Source: Symbiodinium natans (taxonomy: Eukaryota; Sar; Dinophyceae; Suessiales; Symbiodiniaceae). Taken from it: a DNA stretch of 64,000 bases. A model generated the notes under the pieces. That model saw only the letters and a list, made by a program, of their open reading frames with translations. It ran no database searches and was not told where the DNA came from. This document shows, piece by piece, positions 50,720-61,642 of this stretch. A program made the position numbers and the translations under genes. Every line of letters begins with the position of its first letter. The first letter of the stretch is position 1. Location: contig CAJNDS010000081.1 of assembly GCA_905221605.1 (NCBI GenBank), positions 124,001-188,000 of the forward strand, written 5' to 3'.

Positions 50720-50990
50720 TCAGACATCTGCAGCTGCCAAAATCTCAGCTGGGCAGTTGATCAGGCATTGGCACGGTCCGCACCAATCGCCTGTCTTTCC
50801 TGAGCGCGCGAATGTCAAGCGCGTGACGACAGAGCCGCTGAAAATCTGCCAGTCGCAGTCGAAGTGCACTGGCCGGATCTGATCCGTGGACCATTCTACG
50901 CTCTCTGCTTTACGGTACCAGTTGCCGTAGCTCGTGACTTTGCCTCTGGCAGGTATAGATACAGCACAAGGTTGCTTGCAGAGCTTGGGC
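50720..50990 (-). CDS. Minus-strand ORF with WCGPC
   Basis: On the minus strand the frame reads SYGNWYRKAESVEWSTDQIR, then PVHFDCDWQIFSGSVV, then GKTGDWCGPCQCLINCPAEI to a stop. WCGPC (DNA 50771-50785) is the thioredoxin active site, but the upstream strand and downstream fold of thioredoxin are not recognisable, so this may be coincidence. Confidence 0.25.
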
Positions 50991-51477
50991 AGCAAAACAT
51001 AGCAAAACCTCTAGTGTGTTCGTTGCCGCCACTCAGCTTTTAGTTGGAGATTGCAGAGAACACACATGAACACACGCGACAAACAACAACTTCTAATACT
51101 CCAATTCTCTACATGCATGGCAACATCATAGCAATTGTTTGCGGAGTCTGAGTATGTCTGAAAATGTCTGCATAAAAAACGGTGTAAATACCATCGGCAC
51201 AAGAGGGTCATCGAAGCCCAACTCCAGCCATGCCTGTGCCAGAGATGCAAGATATCGAAGACTCAAACCAGGCAAGGCGCAACTACGCACAACTGCAAGA
51301 CATTCCTCGTATTATGTTATGCGAGCCCAGAGCTGTCTTGGAGGCGGATGTGTCGGCTTCCAAGGCGAAACTCCTCCAGGCGTGAAGGGTTTGGACTGGT
51401 TGTGGCTGGTGTTTGGTATATTTGGTCATAAAGTTCTGAAGGTTTTTTGTATCAATTGTGTCGAAAATGGGCCTCAG

Positions 51478-51523
51478 CACCCAGGAGCTGACAGACCTGG
51501 AAGCCACTGAGGCTCGTTTGCTC
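51478..51523 (+). CDS. TPR gene, coiled-coil exon a
   Basis: Acceptor GGGCCTCAG. It reads TQELTDLEATEARLL and joins in phase 0 to 51648 through a GTGCTG donor. Confidence 0.55.
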
Positions 51524-51647
51524 GTGCTGCGACCAGCTACGCATTGCAGCTGCCAACACACAAGCCAAAGACAACTCTCTCGCATTTCCTTGCAGCTGCA
51601 GCGATTCAGCTAATTCTTTGCTAAATCGCAGATTTCCGTTTCGCGAG

Positions 51648-51688
51648 GCGGCCCTTGCAGAGGCGCGCGAACGCAATGCCACGATCAG
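51648..51688 (+). CDS. TPR gene, coiled-coil exon b
   Basis: Acceptor TTTCGCGAG, donor GTGTCT. It reads AALAEARERNATI and leaves phase 2, completed as arginine by exon c. Confidence 0.6.
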
Positions 51689-52055
51689 GTGTCTCGGCTG
51701 TGACCGGACAGCCAAAGGCTGCATCATGTGGCACTCAAAAATCCAATTGTCAACGCTTGCGCGGGCCGCTTCGGCAGAGAAGCCCGCAGCCTGGAACCTC
51801 CACGGAATCGGGCGCGGCGGCGGGCGGGGGGGGGGGCCGAAAGTTTCTGGTTGGGGGAAGGAGACCATCAGATGCCTGGTCTGCTTGTCGTAGACGCTTC
51901 TATATCTCATCATACGTGATCATGTGCTATCATATGCTGTCCATGTTCTGAGCTTGGTGGAGCAACGCAGAATCAGCAGTGTTCGAAGTGAAGCTGATCC
52001 TTCTCTGAATTGATATGAAACGACATGAAACGACATTACGACATGTCCACTTGAG

Positions 52056-52113
52056 GCAGCAGCTTTCCGCCGAGCTGCGTGCTGGGGCCGAACTTCAGAG
52101 CCGCCTCGAGAAG
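52056..52113 (+). CDS. TPR gene, coiled-coil exon c
   Basis: Acceptor CACTTGAG, donor GTAAAC. It reads RQQLSAELRAGAELQSRLEK. Confidence 0.7.
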
Positions 52114-52367
52114 GTAAACACGACTTGTCAACGTGAGGTACACTAAGCTGTATGTGCTATATATTGCTATATTCTATTACATTCTGCTGGTTAGTCGATT
52201 GAGCAAGAGTAGTCGAGCAGTTCTGAGTAGTTCATGCCAGGTGCGGGCCGGAGTCCAAGCAACCAGGCCAGCCGATCCTGACTGTGCCCATGCTGCCGCA
52301 CTGTTGCGTGATGCTGCAACAATTAACTATTGCACAATATTCCACACATCTGGCCCGCAACAGGCAG

Positions 52368-52439
52368 CAACTCGAGAAGGAATTGCGATTGGCTGCGGCC
52401 GCAACGGCTCAGATGCAGAGAGCCCTTCAGACTGCTTTG
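52368..52439 (+). CDS. TPR gene, coiled-coil exon d
   Basis: Acceptor ACAGGCAG, GC donor (TTG|GCACGG). It reads QLEKELRLAAAATAQMQRAL then QTAL, in phase with both neighbours. Confidence 0.7.
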
Positions 52440-52520
52440 GCACGGTTTCTGCATGTATTAATGAGACTTCATGCCACGATGCATCACGATGCCCTTACCC
52501 ACGATGTGTCCTGTCTCCAG

Positions 52521-52594
52521 AGTGACCGGGAGGCCAAGGCTTGCCAGCAGTCCATGGAAGAGGCCATGCAGCGCAGAGCCAGATGTTTCGAGAG
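52521..52594 (+). CDS. TPR gene, coiled-coil exon e
   Basis: Acceptor CTGTCTCCAG. It reads SDREAKACQQSMEEAMQRRA then RCFE. It ends at GTTTGA or, to keep phase 0, at a GA donor 6 bases earlier. Confidence 0.65.
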
Positions 52595-52669
52595 GTTTGA
52601 TCCATGACTTCTCCAGCACAGTTCAAATACCACATAATACTACACATACCACTTCAAGCTGTTTTGCAG

Positions 52670-52724
52670 GAGAAGAGTTCGGAGATGCGCGCCTGCAGCC
52701 CACAGCAGCTGAAGCTTGGAGAGG
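52670..52724 (+). CDS. TPR gene, probable exon f
   Basis: Acceptor GTTTTGCAG, donor GTGAAG. It reads EKSSEMRACSPQQLKLGEG. The phase to the next exon is unresolved. Confidence 0.45.
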
Positions 52725-53000
52725 GTGAAGAGCAGAGAAGGTACTGGCATCTGCGGTAGGATGCCCTAAGACGAGCAGTCTTAGATCCAGAGTGGCGCAG
52801 CAGCACTGCACTTCCCAGCACTGCAGCCCTGCGCAGCACCCCGATCTGGACAGGTTGGCAGTGGACGCTGACGCAAAAGGAGCCACGCCTGCCGAGGCAC
52901 TACGTAACAGATCATAACAGCCTCATCGAGCCACAGTGTGCCCTTGCATATGATAATATGCCACTCATACGGCCCCGTACAGTACGGAGTGCACCTTGAG

Positions 53001-53081
53001 GAACCTACGCTGCCAGCCGAAAGCCCCCTTCGCGCCTGCCTCGAAGAGGGCCGGCTGCTGCTTGCGGGCAGGGACCTGGAG
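53001..53081 (+). CDS. TPR gene, exon g
   Basis: Acceptor CACCTTGAG, GC donor (GAG|GCTCCC). It reads EPTLPAESPLRACLEEGRLL then LAGRDLE, phase 0 at both ends. Confidence 0.6.
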
Positions 53082-54103
53082 GCTCCCTATTCGTATGGAT
53101 CTCTACTGCACATTCACTACGATGCGTTCACCATCCCTTGCGACCTGAGATGGAAAATCTTGGAAGGCCGCGGGCGGAAATCCACCTTTGACCCTGGATG
53201 ACGCTCGGAGAGCCGGCAGGATCCTGTGCTCTGGACAGTCCAAGCTAGTCCAGTTATGTCCAGTTGCACAATGTTGTACACCTCAGATGCATCGCAGAGG
53301 ATAAAACGCCTCATGGTTTTCGAAATAAGTTCGCCGCGCCCTTCAATATCAACCATATATGAATCTATCGGGGCTGTTGCCCACATCCGGCCATGCCCCC
53401 GATGACTCCACCTACGAGAAAGGGCCCATGATGCCCCAGGCCCGACCCGCTCCTCACGCTCACCGCTCCCATTCAAGAGCATTCTAAAACGCTTATGAGA
53501 AAAATCTCAGGCTCGGGAGCGTGGAGGACAGAGGGCCTGAGTAGCTAAAGCCTGGGGAGAGCGAGCACAGCCCGGGGCGGTGTCTTCCATACTTGCAAGA
53601 GGGCGAGAGCGAAGAGTGCAAAGAGCAGGAAAGTTAGGCACTGATTGAGTCGGGAGAGCAGGAGAAGAGGGGAGATTGGCGAAAGGAGATGAGGAGGGCG
53701 GAGAAGGAAGAAAGAGTGTGGAGGGTTAGAACTGTAGGAAGGTTGCACTGCCGTACCGGAGACGGAGGCCAAAGCCTTCACTCCCGAACGGGTCGGCGGA
53801 TAAGGGGTTGTACCGGGTATTGGCCTACGATATGGAATATTTTGACCTATAAGATTGGGTGGTGATTTGAGAATGGAGCAACTGCTGTTCGATAAGTGCT
53901 TGTAGCTGGAACACACAACGATGCTTTACTGGCAAAATAGCGACGGGGCTTTTCCTCCACGCAAATTCGTGTCGTGCTGGCAAGAAATGTGAAAAGCCGA
54001 AGGACTGCAAGATTGTCTGGTCTTGTAATTTGGCATATCATTCAGTTTGACCCCGTGCTGCCGTGCTGCCCATCAGAGCCATTTCGGATGCAGGATCGTG
54101 CAG

Positions 54104-54155
54104 CAACTGGAAGAACTCGGCCATCAGGATGACGAGCTCCACCGTTCCCCGGCCT
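54104..54155 (+). CDS. TPR gene, exon h
   Basis: Acceptor GATCGTGCAG, canonical donor GTAAGT. It reads QLEELGHQDDELHRSPA, leaving one base that completes tryptophan in exon i. Confidence 0.75.
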
Positions 54156-54273
54156 GTAAGTAATCCTTGCCCAATCTTGCCCACCCGAGGCTCTTTTGCC
54201 CATCTTTGCCCTTGAAACTTGCCATGAGAATCATGAGAGAGAAGTTATTCACTTGCACCACCTTGCACTTCAG

Positions 54274-54390
54274 GGAGTCTACTTCAGCTCAGCCTACGCG
54301 GCTTTGAGCGCCATCTCCCGGCTGATGCTCCTGAGCTGTTGGCTGCAGTGCACGCGCTGGCTGTGACGCTGGAGCTTTCTGGGCAAACTG
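54274..54390 (+). CDS. TPR gene, exon i (first TPR)
   Basis: Acceptor GCACTTCAG. It reads SLLQLSLRGFERHLPADAPE then LLAAVHALAVTLELSGQT, the first recognisable TPR. It ends at a GC donor (54391) or at GTACTG (54398). Confidence 0.75.
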
Positions 54391-54588
54391 CAGACAAGTA
54401 CTGTAGCGCACGGTGCATACTCGGTCAAGGGACGCACGGGCGGAAGAGGAGAAGTAACCATGGTGCACTGCCAGCACCTTAGAATATTACAACCAGTCTC
54501 AGCATGTCTCAACAGCACGAACTCATCGGTTATTGCCGTGTGCCACATTGTGCCACCTCATCAAATCTGCGAGTCTTTCTCTGCAGAG

Positions 54589-54691
54589 GAGAACCTGGGT
54601 GACAAGGCTGCATCGGTGAAGCTTTACCGGCGGGCGTTGGATGGCCGTCGACGATGCCTTGGTTTGGATCACCCTCACACGTTGGACTCAG
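54589..54691 (+). CDS. TPR gene, exon j
   Basis: Acceptor TCTCTGCAGAG. It reads ENLGDKAASVKLYRRALDGR then RRCLGLDHPHTLDS. LG-DHP-TL is the diagnostic kinesin-light-chain TPR turn. GC donor (CAG|GCTCTC), phase 1. Confidence 0.85.
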
Positions 54692-54797
54692 GCTCTCCAA
54701 GCAAACTTGACAACAACAGTTGGGATACAGTTGGGTAACGCTGTGTGACAAGTGTGACGAGTTTCCCCTTTGATTCGCGGAAGTTTCGAAAAAAGAG

Positions 54798-54886
54798 GCT
54801 TCAACTTGGCCGTCTGCATGCGCGCGCTGGGTGCTGTGAGGGAGGCCGAGCCCCTTCTGCGGGAGACGCTGCAGGGCTGCCAGAAG
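54798..54886 (+). CDS. TPR gene, exon k
   Basis: Acceptor AAAAGAG. Phase matches exon j exactly. It reads GFNLAVCMRALGAVREAEPL then LRETLQGCQK, a textbook TPR. GC donor (AAG|GCCCCC). Confidence 0.85.
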
Positions 54887-55001
54887 GCCCCCACCGGCAC
54901 GACATGGCATGGCACGACATGGCACGACTTTATGGCAGCACATTCCCCCCAATTTGCGCACATACATGCACATGCATTTTGCAAACAGTCCACTTGTGAA
55001 G

Positions 55002-55072
55002 GCCTTTGGCCACAGCCACCCGGGAGCCTTAGACTGTGCCGAACAGCTGGCCGAGTTACTCGAGGCAGAAAA
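55002..55072 (+). CDS. TPR gene, exon l
   Basis: Acceptor CTTGTGAAG. It reads AFGHSHPGALDCAEQLAELL then EAE, in phase with exon k. GT donor (GTGGGC), phase 2. Confidence 0.85.
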
Positions 55073-56691
55073 GTGGGCCGTAGCCGCATTAATTCACCAC
55101 ACATGGCTGCAATTCTGGGGTCCGGGGTATGTAGCCGGGCCAAGGACATCCTTTTTGCGACATACGGTTCGCAACGAGTTCCCGAGTACGGGCCCACGAC
55201 ATATGCATGAACCATTATGAAGCATGGGGCGATGGGGTTGGGACAGAACTGACATAATGCTATTCTTGTTTTCCAGGTGCATGCTGCTTTAAACAATGCT
55301 TCTTCATCCCTGTTTATCTCATGCTCTCAAACCGCGAAACCTGAATGTTTCTGCAATGCTCCATGGGATAAACCTATACGGTTTTCAACTCCAGGATCGG
55401 GATGTTGACTTGTAGGTCCAGGGTATCATGCTACGAAGTCTTATTCTGTCGATGCTGTCGATGTTCCTGAACGCTTTCTTTGCCGTCCTGGAAAACAAGG
55501 GCGGCATCCCTTCCCCAAACAAGGCGAAACATGCCAGAGGGTTCTCCCGAACAGTGAATACCATGGGACTCTTGTGGGGCTGCATGGGACGCCCAGAAAA
55601 TGCTGGGAGTTTTTTAGGATTTGTTGGGGTTTGTTTAGCACTTGTTGGGATTTGCGTAGGATTTTTCGTAGGATTGGTTGGGGTATTCGTGGGATTTGTT
55701 GGGGTTCTTGTAGGATTAGGGTTGGGATTTTCGTAGAGGATAGCCTTGTGTTGCTGTAGGACGTTCGCAAGACTAGGAATTGCGATGGGACAGGCTGGGA
55801 TTCTTGTAAGTTGGATGGGTGCACTGCATACATTGCCATTTTGCGAGTTCGAGATTATGGTAGTATTATGGTGCTCAGCCCTGAAATTCAGTGCTGCAAC
55901 ATACACCTTCACATGAACAGTCTATCCACACAGCATCCAGGAAAAGCTAAGGTTCATTTTTGTGTTAGGCTTTGGTGGGAGTTTCTTAGGTTTGGCTTGA
56001 TTTTTGCCGGGCTTATCCTGGTTTTAGAATGTTTGACAGCAGTTCAAGCGGCACCATTTAAAGCAGCATGCACCTGTAATGCATGAGCTATACTGATTTA
56101 TAGCCCAGAGGTCTTCTTGAAAATGAGGAGAATGACAGTTTCCAGCTACCACTAGGAGTATTCGAAATCTATCTGCGTAATGAGGTGGCCCCTCCTTAAG
56201 TTTGTTGGAGGCACGAGCTGACCTTGGAGCTGCTTTCAGGCCATCGGGAGTCATGAATAGTGCGCCACTGAACAGCGAGCTGTAGCAGCACTGTAGCACT
56301 CGGCCCAGGGGTGTGTAAGGCTGGCCCGAAATGCCTCACATTGGCCTATCACAGCTTCAAGAGCTTGTCAAAACATTCTACGTGTCTGCCAGTGTCTGCA
56401 CATGCCGCAGTCGCAGTCACACACTTTGCTTTCGAGACATGCGAGGCTTCGGCGGCAGCTTCTGGAGTGGACTCGCGAGGCGTGGCATGGCGTGGCATTC
56501 ATTGGCATGACATGTCACCCTCGGTTTCAGAAGAAGAGCTGTTGAATTCTGTTGAATGCTGTTGGATTTTGCGGCTCGGACAGGCTTTCGGTGACGAGGA
56601 CCCTGCATCCTTGGCAGCCTTTGCGATTCTTGGCTGCAGCAAGGCATGTCACTGCCCGGGGTCTGTTTTTGGGGACGTCTCCGCTCGAAAG
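55073..56691 (+). other. Long intron of the TPR gene
   Basis: About 1.6 kb with no recognisable exon. It contains the degenerate GGATTTGTTGGGG repeat. Confidence 0.5.
55606..55740 (+). repeat. Degenerate GGATTTGTTGGGGTT repeat
   Basis: About nine imperfect 12-15-base units (TTTGTTGGGGTTTG, GGATTTGCGTAGG, GGGATTTGTTGGGG). The G-rich strand could form quadruplex-like structures. Confidence 0.75.
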
Positions 56692-56723
56692 AGAAGCGGC
56701 AGCAAAGCGGCTTCTCATATGTG
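56692..56723 (+). CDS. TPR gene, micro-exon m (32 nt)
   Basis: Acceptor GCTCGAAAG, donor GTAAAT. In the phase set by exon l it reads EAAAKRLLIC, the helix-B segment of a TPR. Size and phase fit, but a 32-base exon needs transcript proof. Confidence 0.5.
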
Positions 56724-56801
56724 GTAAATGGCTTTTCTGGCCTCAGAACTGTCCGCACCAAGACAGCAAGGCGTTCTTCGCTGGATTCGTGTCATATGGT
56801 T

Positions 56802-56949
56802 GCACACACGCACACGCACACACGCAGACGCGCACACACACACACACACACACACACCCACACCCACACCCACCCACCCACCCACACCACACACACACAC
56901 ACACACACACACACCACACACCACACACCACACACCACACACCACACAC

Positions 56950-56981
<32 letters not shown>

Positions 56982-57254
56982 CACACACCACACACACACA
57001 CACACAACACACAACACACAACACACAACACACAACACACAACACACAACACACAACACACAACACACACACACACACACCACACAACACACAACACACA
57101 ACACACAACACACAACACACAACACACACACACACAACACACAACACACAACACACAACACACAACACACAACACACAACACACAACACACAACACACAA
57201 CACACAACACACAACACACAACACACAACACACAACACACAACACACAACACAC

Positions 57255-57300
<46 letters not shown>

Positions 57301-57590
57301 ACACAACACACACCACACACCACACAACACACACCACACAACACACAACACACAACACACAACACACAACACACAACACACAACACACAACACACAACAC
57401 ACAACACACAACACACAACACACAACACACAACACACAACACACAACACACAACACACAACACACAACACACAACACACAACACACAACACACAACACCC
57501 ACCACCCACCACCCACCACACCACCCACCACCCACCACCCACCACCCACCACACACCACCCACCACCCACCACCCACCACACACCACCCA

Positions 57591-57630
<40 letters not shown>
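56802..57630. repeat. AACACAC / ACCACAC / CA microsatellite (0.83 kb)
   Basis: Nearly pure CA-rich DNA made of (CA)n, then heptamers ACCACAC, AACACAC and CACCCAC, then (CA)n again. It lies in an intron of the TPR gene. The long His/Thr and Cys/Val open frames are artefacts. Confidence 0.95.
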
Positions 57631-57633
<3 letters not shown>

Positions 57634-57730
57634 ATTTTCCAATGTCTTTCAACGCCCAGCTCACATGGGCTGCCCGATCTGGATTACGGATTATTCTGGA
57701 TTCGCGGGTCTAAATTCCGGATCCCAAAAG

Positions 57731-57812
57731 GAAGCTGGCCGACGTCCTGGCGGCTGCTGCGGTCTGTGGCGCTGCAGCACCTGGCGCAGCTGCAGAAGCA
57801 CTGCGGGTCTCA
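57731..57812 (+). CDS. TPR gene, exon n (tentative)
   Basis: Acceptor CCCAAAAG. In the phase required by exon m it reads SWPTSWRLLRSVALQHLAQL then QKHCG, resembling the HP-TL/LA part of a TPR. Another open frame (KLADVLAAAAVCGAAAPG) overlaps it. Confidence 0.45.
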
Positions 57813-58584
57813 GCTCGCAGGCATCGGGCGCAGGGATGCCTAGGGCAAGTCGTGCGGAGCAAGTCTGAGTGCCTAGGCTCTAAAAACTTGGGGCGACTCG
57901 GTTGGAAGGAATTTTCGAGGCAGGTGACTTGGTGCTGAATAACCTTGAACAACCTCTGAAGAACCACATCTGAGCACTACTGGTATAAAGTTTTGCCACG
58001 CTTACTTCTGTGGGGCGTTGTGCAGGCATCGGAAAGCGCTGGGTGATGGGGACCTGGCGACCCTGTGCCCTGGGAGCACTGGCAGATGTAGCATGATGCA
58101 CCTTTGTGATCTTTGTGATCAGTTGCAGTGAACGCGATTGCGATGGCCAATGATGTGGGAGATTTGCCATCGCGTGCCATCACGAAGCATGACATCGCAA
58201 GTTTCATGCAACAGTACTTGTAGCAAAGACATCGGGCATGAGCTTGTGTTTCTCCTTGAACTCAAGGTCCCGTAAAAGAACAAAGAAGAAGATCAGGAGA
58301 GATCACGGCAGCAGACATGGGCAGGGCCAAGAGTAAAACCCCATGCGAAAAAATCATACAACATCCTGACGACCTAACACTCTGGCAGACCATTCGAGGC
58401 ACCTCGGGTGCCGTTGTACAAGTGCCAGGGATTGAAGGTGTAAAGCGTGGCGGTGAAAAGCGATAGGAGTGGGCACTACGGTTTAGGGACGCGGGCGTGG
58501 CTCTGAGTTGGTGCTGCGCTCCGAGCGTCTTGAGAAGCAAGAGTTGTTGCGCGCACCTCCCCTATCGAGCCACCAGAATTAAAG

Positions 58585-58665
58585 GCATGCTCTCAACACG
58601 CTCGCGGCCTTCCTGGCCGGCCGCGGTGGTGATGCAGCCGCTGCCGAGGCTGGTGACATGTTTAG
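58585..58665 (+). CDS. TPR gene, exon o
   Basis: Acceptor AATTAAAG. It reads HALNTLAAFLAGRGGDAAAA then EAGDMFR, a TPR. GC donor (TTTAG|GCAAGG). Confidence 0.7.
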
Positions 58666-58762
58666 GCAAGGACGACGTCCCGATCACAAAACTTTGCAGA
58701 GCAATACTACGCAATGCTCTGCAGTACTCTGCAATAATTACTCTGCAATGCTGCCCTGAAAG

Positions 58763-58850
58763 AAGATTTGCAAGGCCGAGCTCCGGGGGGCCTGCGAGCG
58801 CTGCACCGACCACTTCGGCCACGCTGCCCCGTCCACTCTCAAGGCACGCA
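58763..58850 (+). CDS. TPR gene, exon p
   Basis: It reads KAELRGACERCTDHFGHAAP then STLKARR, matching the L..A....LG..HP.TL..R end of a TPR unit. Limits approximate. Confidence 0.65.
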
Positions 58851-59047
58851 GACGGTACGCAGACGATGCACTGCTACATGTATATACTAATTAGTATAAA
58901 CATATGACGCATGTATGTATATATATATATACATGCTTGAAATTTGATGATGGTTTAATGTATGTCGATGTGCATCGTTAGTTGCATCTTCTTTGCGTTG
59001 GCTGAACTTCACTGACGCACTGATCACCCGCCGATATCTACAAAAAG

Positions 59048-59092
59048 GCCATGGAGTATCTGGCCGTTCACTTGGAGGCGCGAGGGCGCCTG
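59048..59092 (+). CDS. TPR gene, exon q
   Basis: Acceptor CTACAAAAAG, GC donor (CTG|GCACCT). It reads AMEYLAVHLEARGRL. Confidence 0.75.
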
Positions 59093-59330
59093 GCACCTTG
59101 GCGGAAGCCGGAGAAAAACATGAGAAGTCATGATCATGAGAAGACATGAGAACATCGGTTCGGACACGTTTGTTCACAATTTACAGGGCTTAGTAGTTGC
59201 GTGGGTGCAACTCTGCATGCAACAAGCCCTCAAAACTTAAGCTCCAAAGGAATCGGATGGACTGTGTTTTTTCCGTGTTTGCAAAAAGGGGTTGTAACTT
59301 GCAATATCAATGATTGCTGTCTCCTCTCAG

Positions 59331-59385
59331 GTGGAAGCTGAGAGTCTCTTCCGGCGTGTCCTCACTTCCCGCGTTCAGTCTCTGG
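59331..59385 (+). CDS. TPR gene, exon r
   Basis: Acceptor TCTCCTCTCAG. It reads VEAESLFRRVLTSRVQSL and joins in phase 0 to exon q, completing one TPR. GC donor (CTGG|GCATCT), phase 1. Confidence 0.8.
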
Positions 59386-59648
59386 GCATCTTGCACCCAA
59401 TTTGGCCCAATTTCATCCAATTTCATTCTCGGGCTTGCCTGCAAGAGCCTCAGATAGCACCCTCCACGGAAGAAGTTACCTCAATGATTCTCTGAAGGAG
59501 ACCAGAAAACACCTGACGACATACAGAACTGTAGGATTCCTACTTGTAGGGTGATTTGGTGCGTTGTTGCTTAGCAGATAAAGTAGTGAGTTCATCGCAG
59601 GGGCCTTTGACCAATTGCTGATGCTGCTCCTTTGTTTCCACCAAGGCC

Positions 59649-59700
59649 CTTCTCACGAGCAAGCGCTCCTGGCCAAGCACAACCTGGCAGCGCCTTGTCT
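59649..59700 (+). CDS. TPR gene, exon s
   Basis: Acceptor TTCCACCAAG. In phase with exon r it reads GPSHEQALLAKHNLAA. The 3' limit is uncertain. Confidence 0.7.
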
Positions 59701-59948
59701 CCAAACATCAAGGCAGTTGAGCGATTTTGCGCGGTTTGGCCCAGCACCCTGCCAGTCCCAGGTCCAAGTCAAGGTGTAATTGAATGCGCCATCAACTAGT
59801 CACCAAAATGTATACTGCACACCATGTCACAGTAACTCACAGTACCGGCAACTGCTGGCAGTGAAATCCAGGGGCCCATGGACGCTCATCAGCTATAATC
59901 ATTGATCTCAAGGTGTTCCTGGCATCAGTGCCTCGCCGCACAAACGAA

Positions 59949-59972
59949 GCCGAGGAAGAGCTGAGGCTCGAA
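59949..59972 (+). CDS. TPR gene, exon t (tentative)
   Basis: Acceptor CAAACGAAG. The frame reads EAEEELRLELEA, a TPR helix-B segment. Very short and without a firm donor. Confidence 0.4.
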
Positions 59973-60192
59973 CTAGAAGCGACTCCAGCTTGAGACCCCA
60001 AAGTGAGAGAGCTTGCTCCTGTGCCTCCATGGACGCCCTTGATAGTGACATGTCAGGGCGGTCACTGCGCTTCGGACCACAAGCCTGGGCTCCACGCGAC
60101 CCGGTGCATGGGGCATTCGCCATCGTTCGGTTGCACCTGTAAATCTTTGTCTTAGTTGATCCACGTAGGATTGTGACACGACAACGCTAAAG

Positions 60193-60282
60193 TCCCTGAA
60201 GCACCAGACACCGAGGCACCCAGACACGCTGGAGTCCTCACGGTCCCTGGCTGAATTTCTGGCCTCTGTCGGTCGAACAAAG
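60193..60282 (+). CDS. TPR gene, exon u
   Basis: Acceptor AACGCTAAAG. It reads SLKHQTPRHPDTLESSRSLA then EFLASVGRTK. RHPDTLES is an exact kinesin-light-chain TPR turn. GC donor (AAG|GCCCCT), phase 0. Confidence 0.85.
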
Positions 60283-60436
60283 GCCCCTGGGATGCTTTCC
60301 TCTACTTGGCATAAAGCTATTCGAAGGTAGTGTCGGCAGAGGTCGGCTTGTTCTTAGCTGTTTTAATGTTTCCATGCTTGCTCGAGTATAGATACAGCGC
60401 AAGTTGACGCGAATGCTTCGAGTGCCATTTCGAAAG

Positions 60437-60487
60437 GAGGCTGCAGAGCTACTGGCGAAGAAGCTGGAGGACAGTCTCCAAGAAAGG
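60437..60487 (+). CDS. TPR gene, exon v
   Basis: Acceptor TTTCGAAAG, donor GTTCCC. It reads EAAELLAKKLEDSLQER, completing the TPR begun in exon u. Confidence 0.8.
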
Positions 60488-60789
60488 GTTCCCCGGTCAT
60501 CCCGGCTCCACAGCAGAAGAGAATAACGCATGATCTTGTCAAAGGAGATGGAATCCACCCCCTGCAAGGACCGGCAAGTGGATGTGGACGTGCGCACAGC
60601 TCTAATGGCTTGGCTGATGTCAAAATTTGACAGGACATGCAGGACGCAGAAGCCCGGCCTGGGTGGATTGCCTGCTGCTCGGACCGGGCGTGCTGGCACA
60701 CACTGTCTTGTTGCATCCTTTGCACCATTGTGCACCTTGTTGTTGCACCCATGAGTTGCCAGCTGATTCAGTTGCTGATTCAGTTGCAG

Positions 60790-60855
60790 GACTTAGCAAA
60801 GCTCCGCCGTGAGGGTGGTGACATCGCCGGTGCAGAGGCCGCATATCCGCTGCTC
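60790..60855 (+). CDS. TPR gene, exon w
   Basis: Acceptor TTCAGTTGCAG. It reads DLAKLRREGGDIAGAEAAYP then LL, a TPR helix A/B pair. An exon for the preceding HP-TL turn is missing. Confidence 0.7.
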
Positions 60856-61554
60856 ACATGTCATCACCAGCCTGTTCGGCTCTGCCTGGAATCAGAACTT
60901 AGCAACATAGGAACAGGTTTTTAAAGCTTATATTGTGCGTTGCATCATTAAGGTAGAGTTAGGCTGGAACTCGTGATCTCAGCTTGTTCATCATCAAGCC
61001 GACCTAAGAGGCGATTTTTCCGTATTGAGACGCCAACCTCGCCCCGATTCCTGCTCTCCACAGTGCACTGCACTTATCCGGTCGCATGCCAGAACAGGCC
61101 GGTGTTGATATGGGAGCTTCTTCGCCCAAAGCTTCCGCTTTACGGGGGCCCTAGAGGTTCCCCTGGAGACATGGCTCGGCCCATTGAATGACAATGTATG
61201 ACTAATATTTTGTGTGCGGCATGCGTCCGCGGCCCATTGCCCTGCAAAAGCGGCGAAAGCCATCCAACGAGATAACAATTGCGCTTTTGGGATGCGATCA
61301 GTAGCTCTGACCCGAATTGCCACTAGTCGCGGGTTCCAGGCCTCATTTGGTATCATGTAGCCGTAGCACTTGAGCTCAGGTAGTCTGCTCTTAAGCGGTC
61401 GTGCTTCTGGACCAGAGCACTTTAGTTTGGGCGTGCCAATGGTTACAAGTTACAAGCCTGTAAGCTTCCAAGAACTTCCCAAGAGAGCCGAAAAATGTTG
61501 GAGAGATTCTGAGACAAAGGGAGAGTCTATGAGATGTCAATGAGTCTATGCGAG
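60856..61554 (+). other. Intron of the TPR gene
   Basis: No convincing exon, although the phase gap between exons w and x suggests that one may exist. Confidence 0.4.
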
Positions 61555-61642
61555 AGGAGCTCTACCATCGGATTTTGGCGACGCAGCAGGGCGAGAGGCG
61601 CCTGGAGATGGCCGATGCGGAGTGCAACCTTGGCGTCACTGG
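61555..61642 (+). CDS. TPR gene, exon x
   Basis: It reads EELYHRILATQQGERRLEMA then DAECNLGVT. GC donor (CTGG|GCACAT), phase 2, completed as glycine by the last exon. Confidence 0.75.

Noticed and set aside
56552-57868. Open frames of 290-438 codons rich in His-Thr or Cys-Val
   Set aside because: They lie over the CA-heptamer microsatellite; all six frames are open for the same compositional reason.
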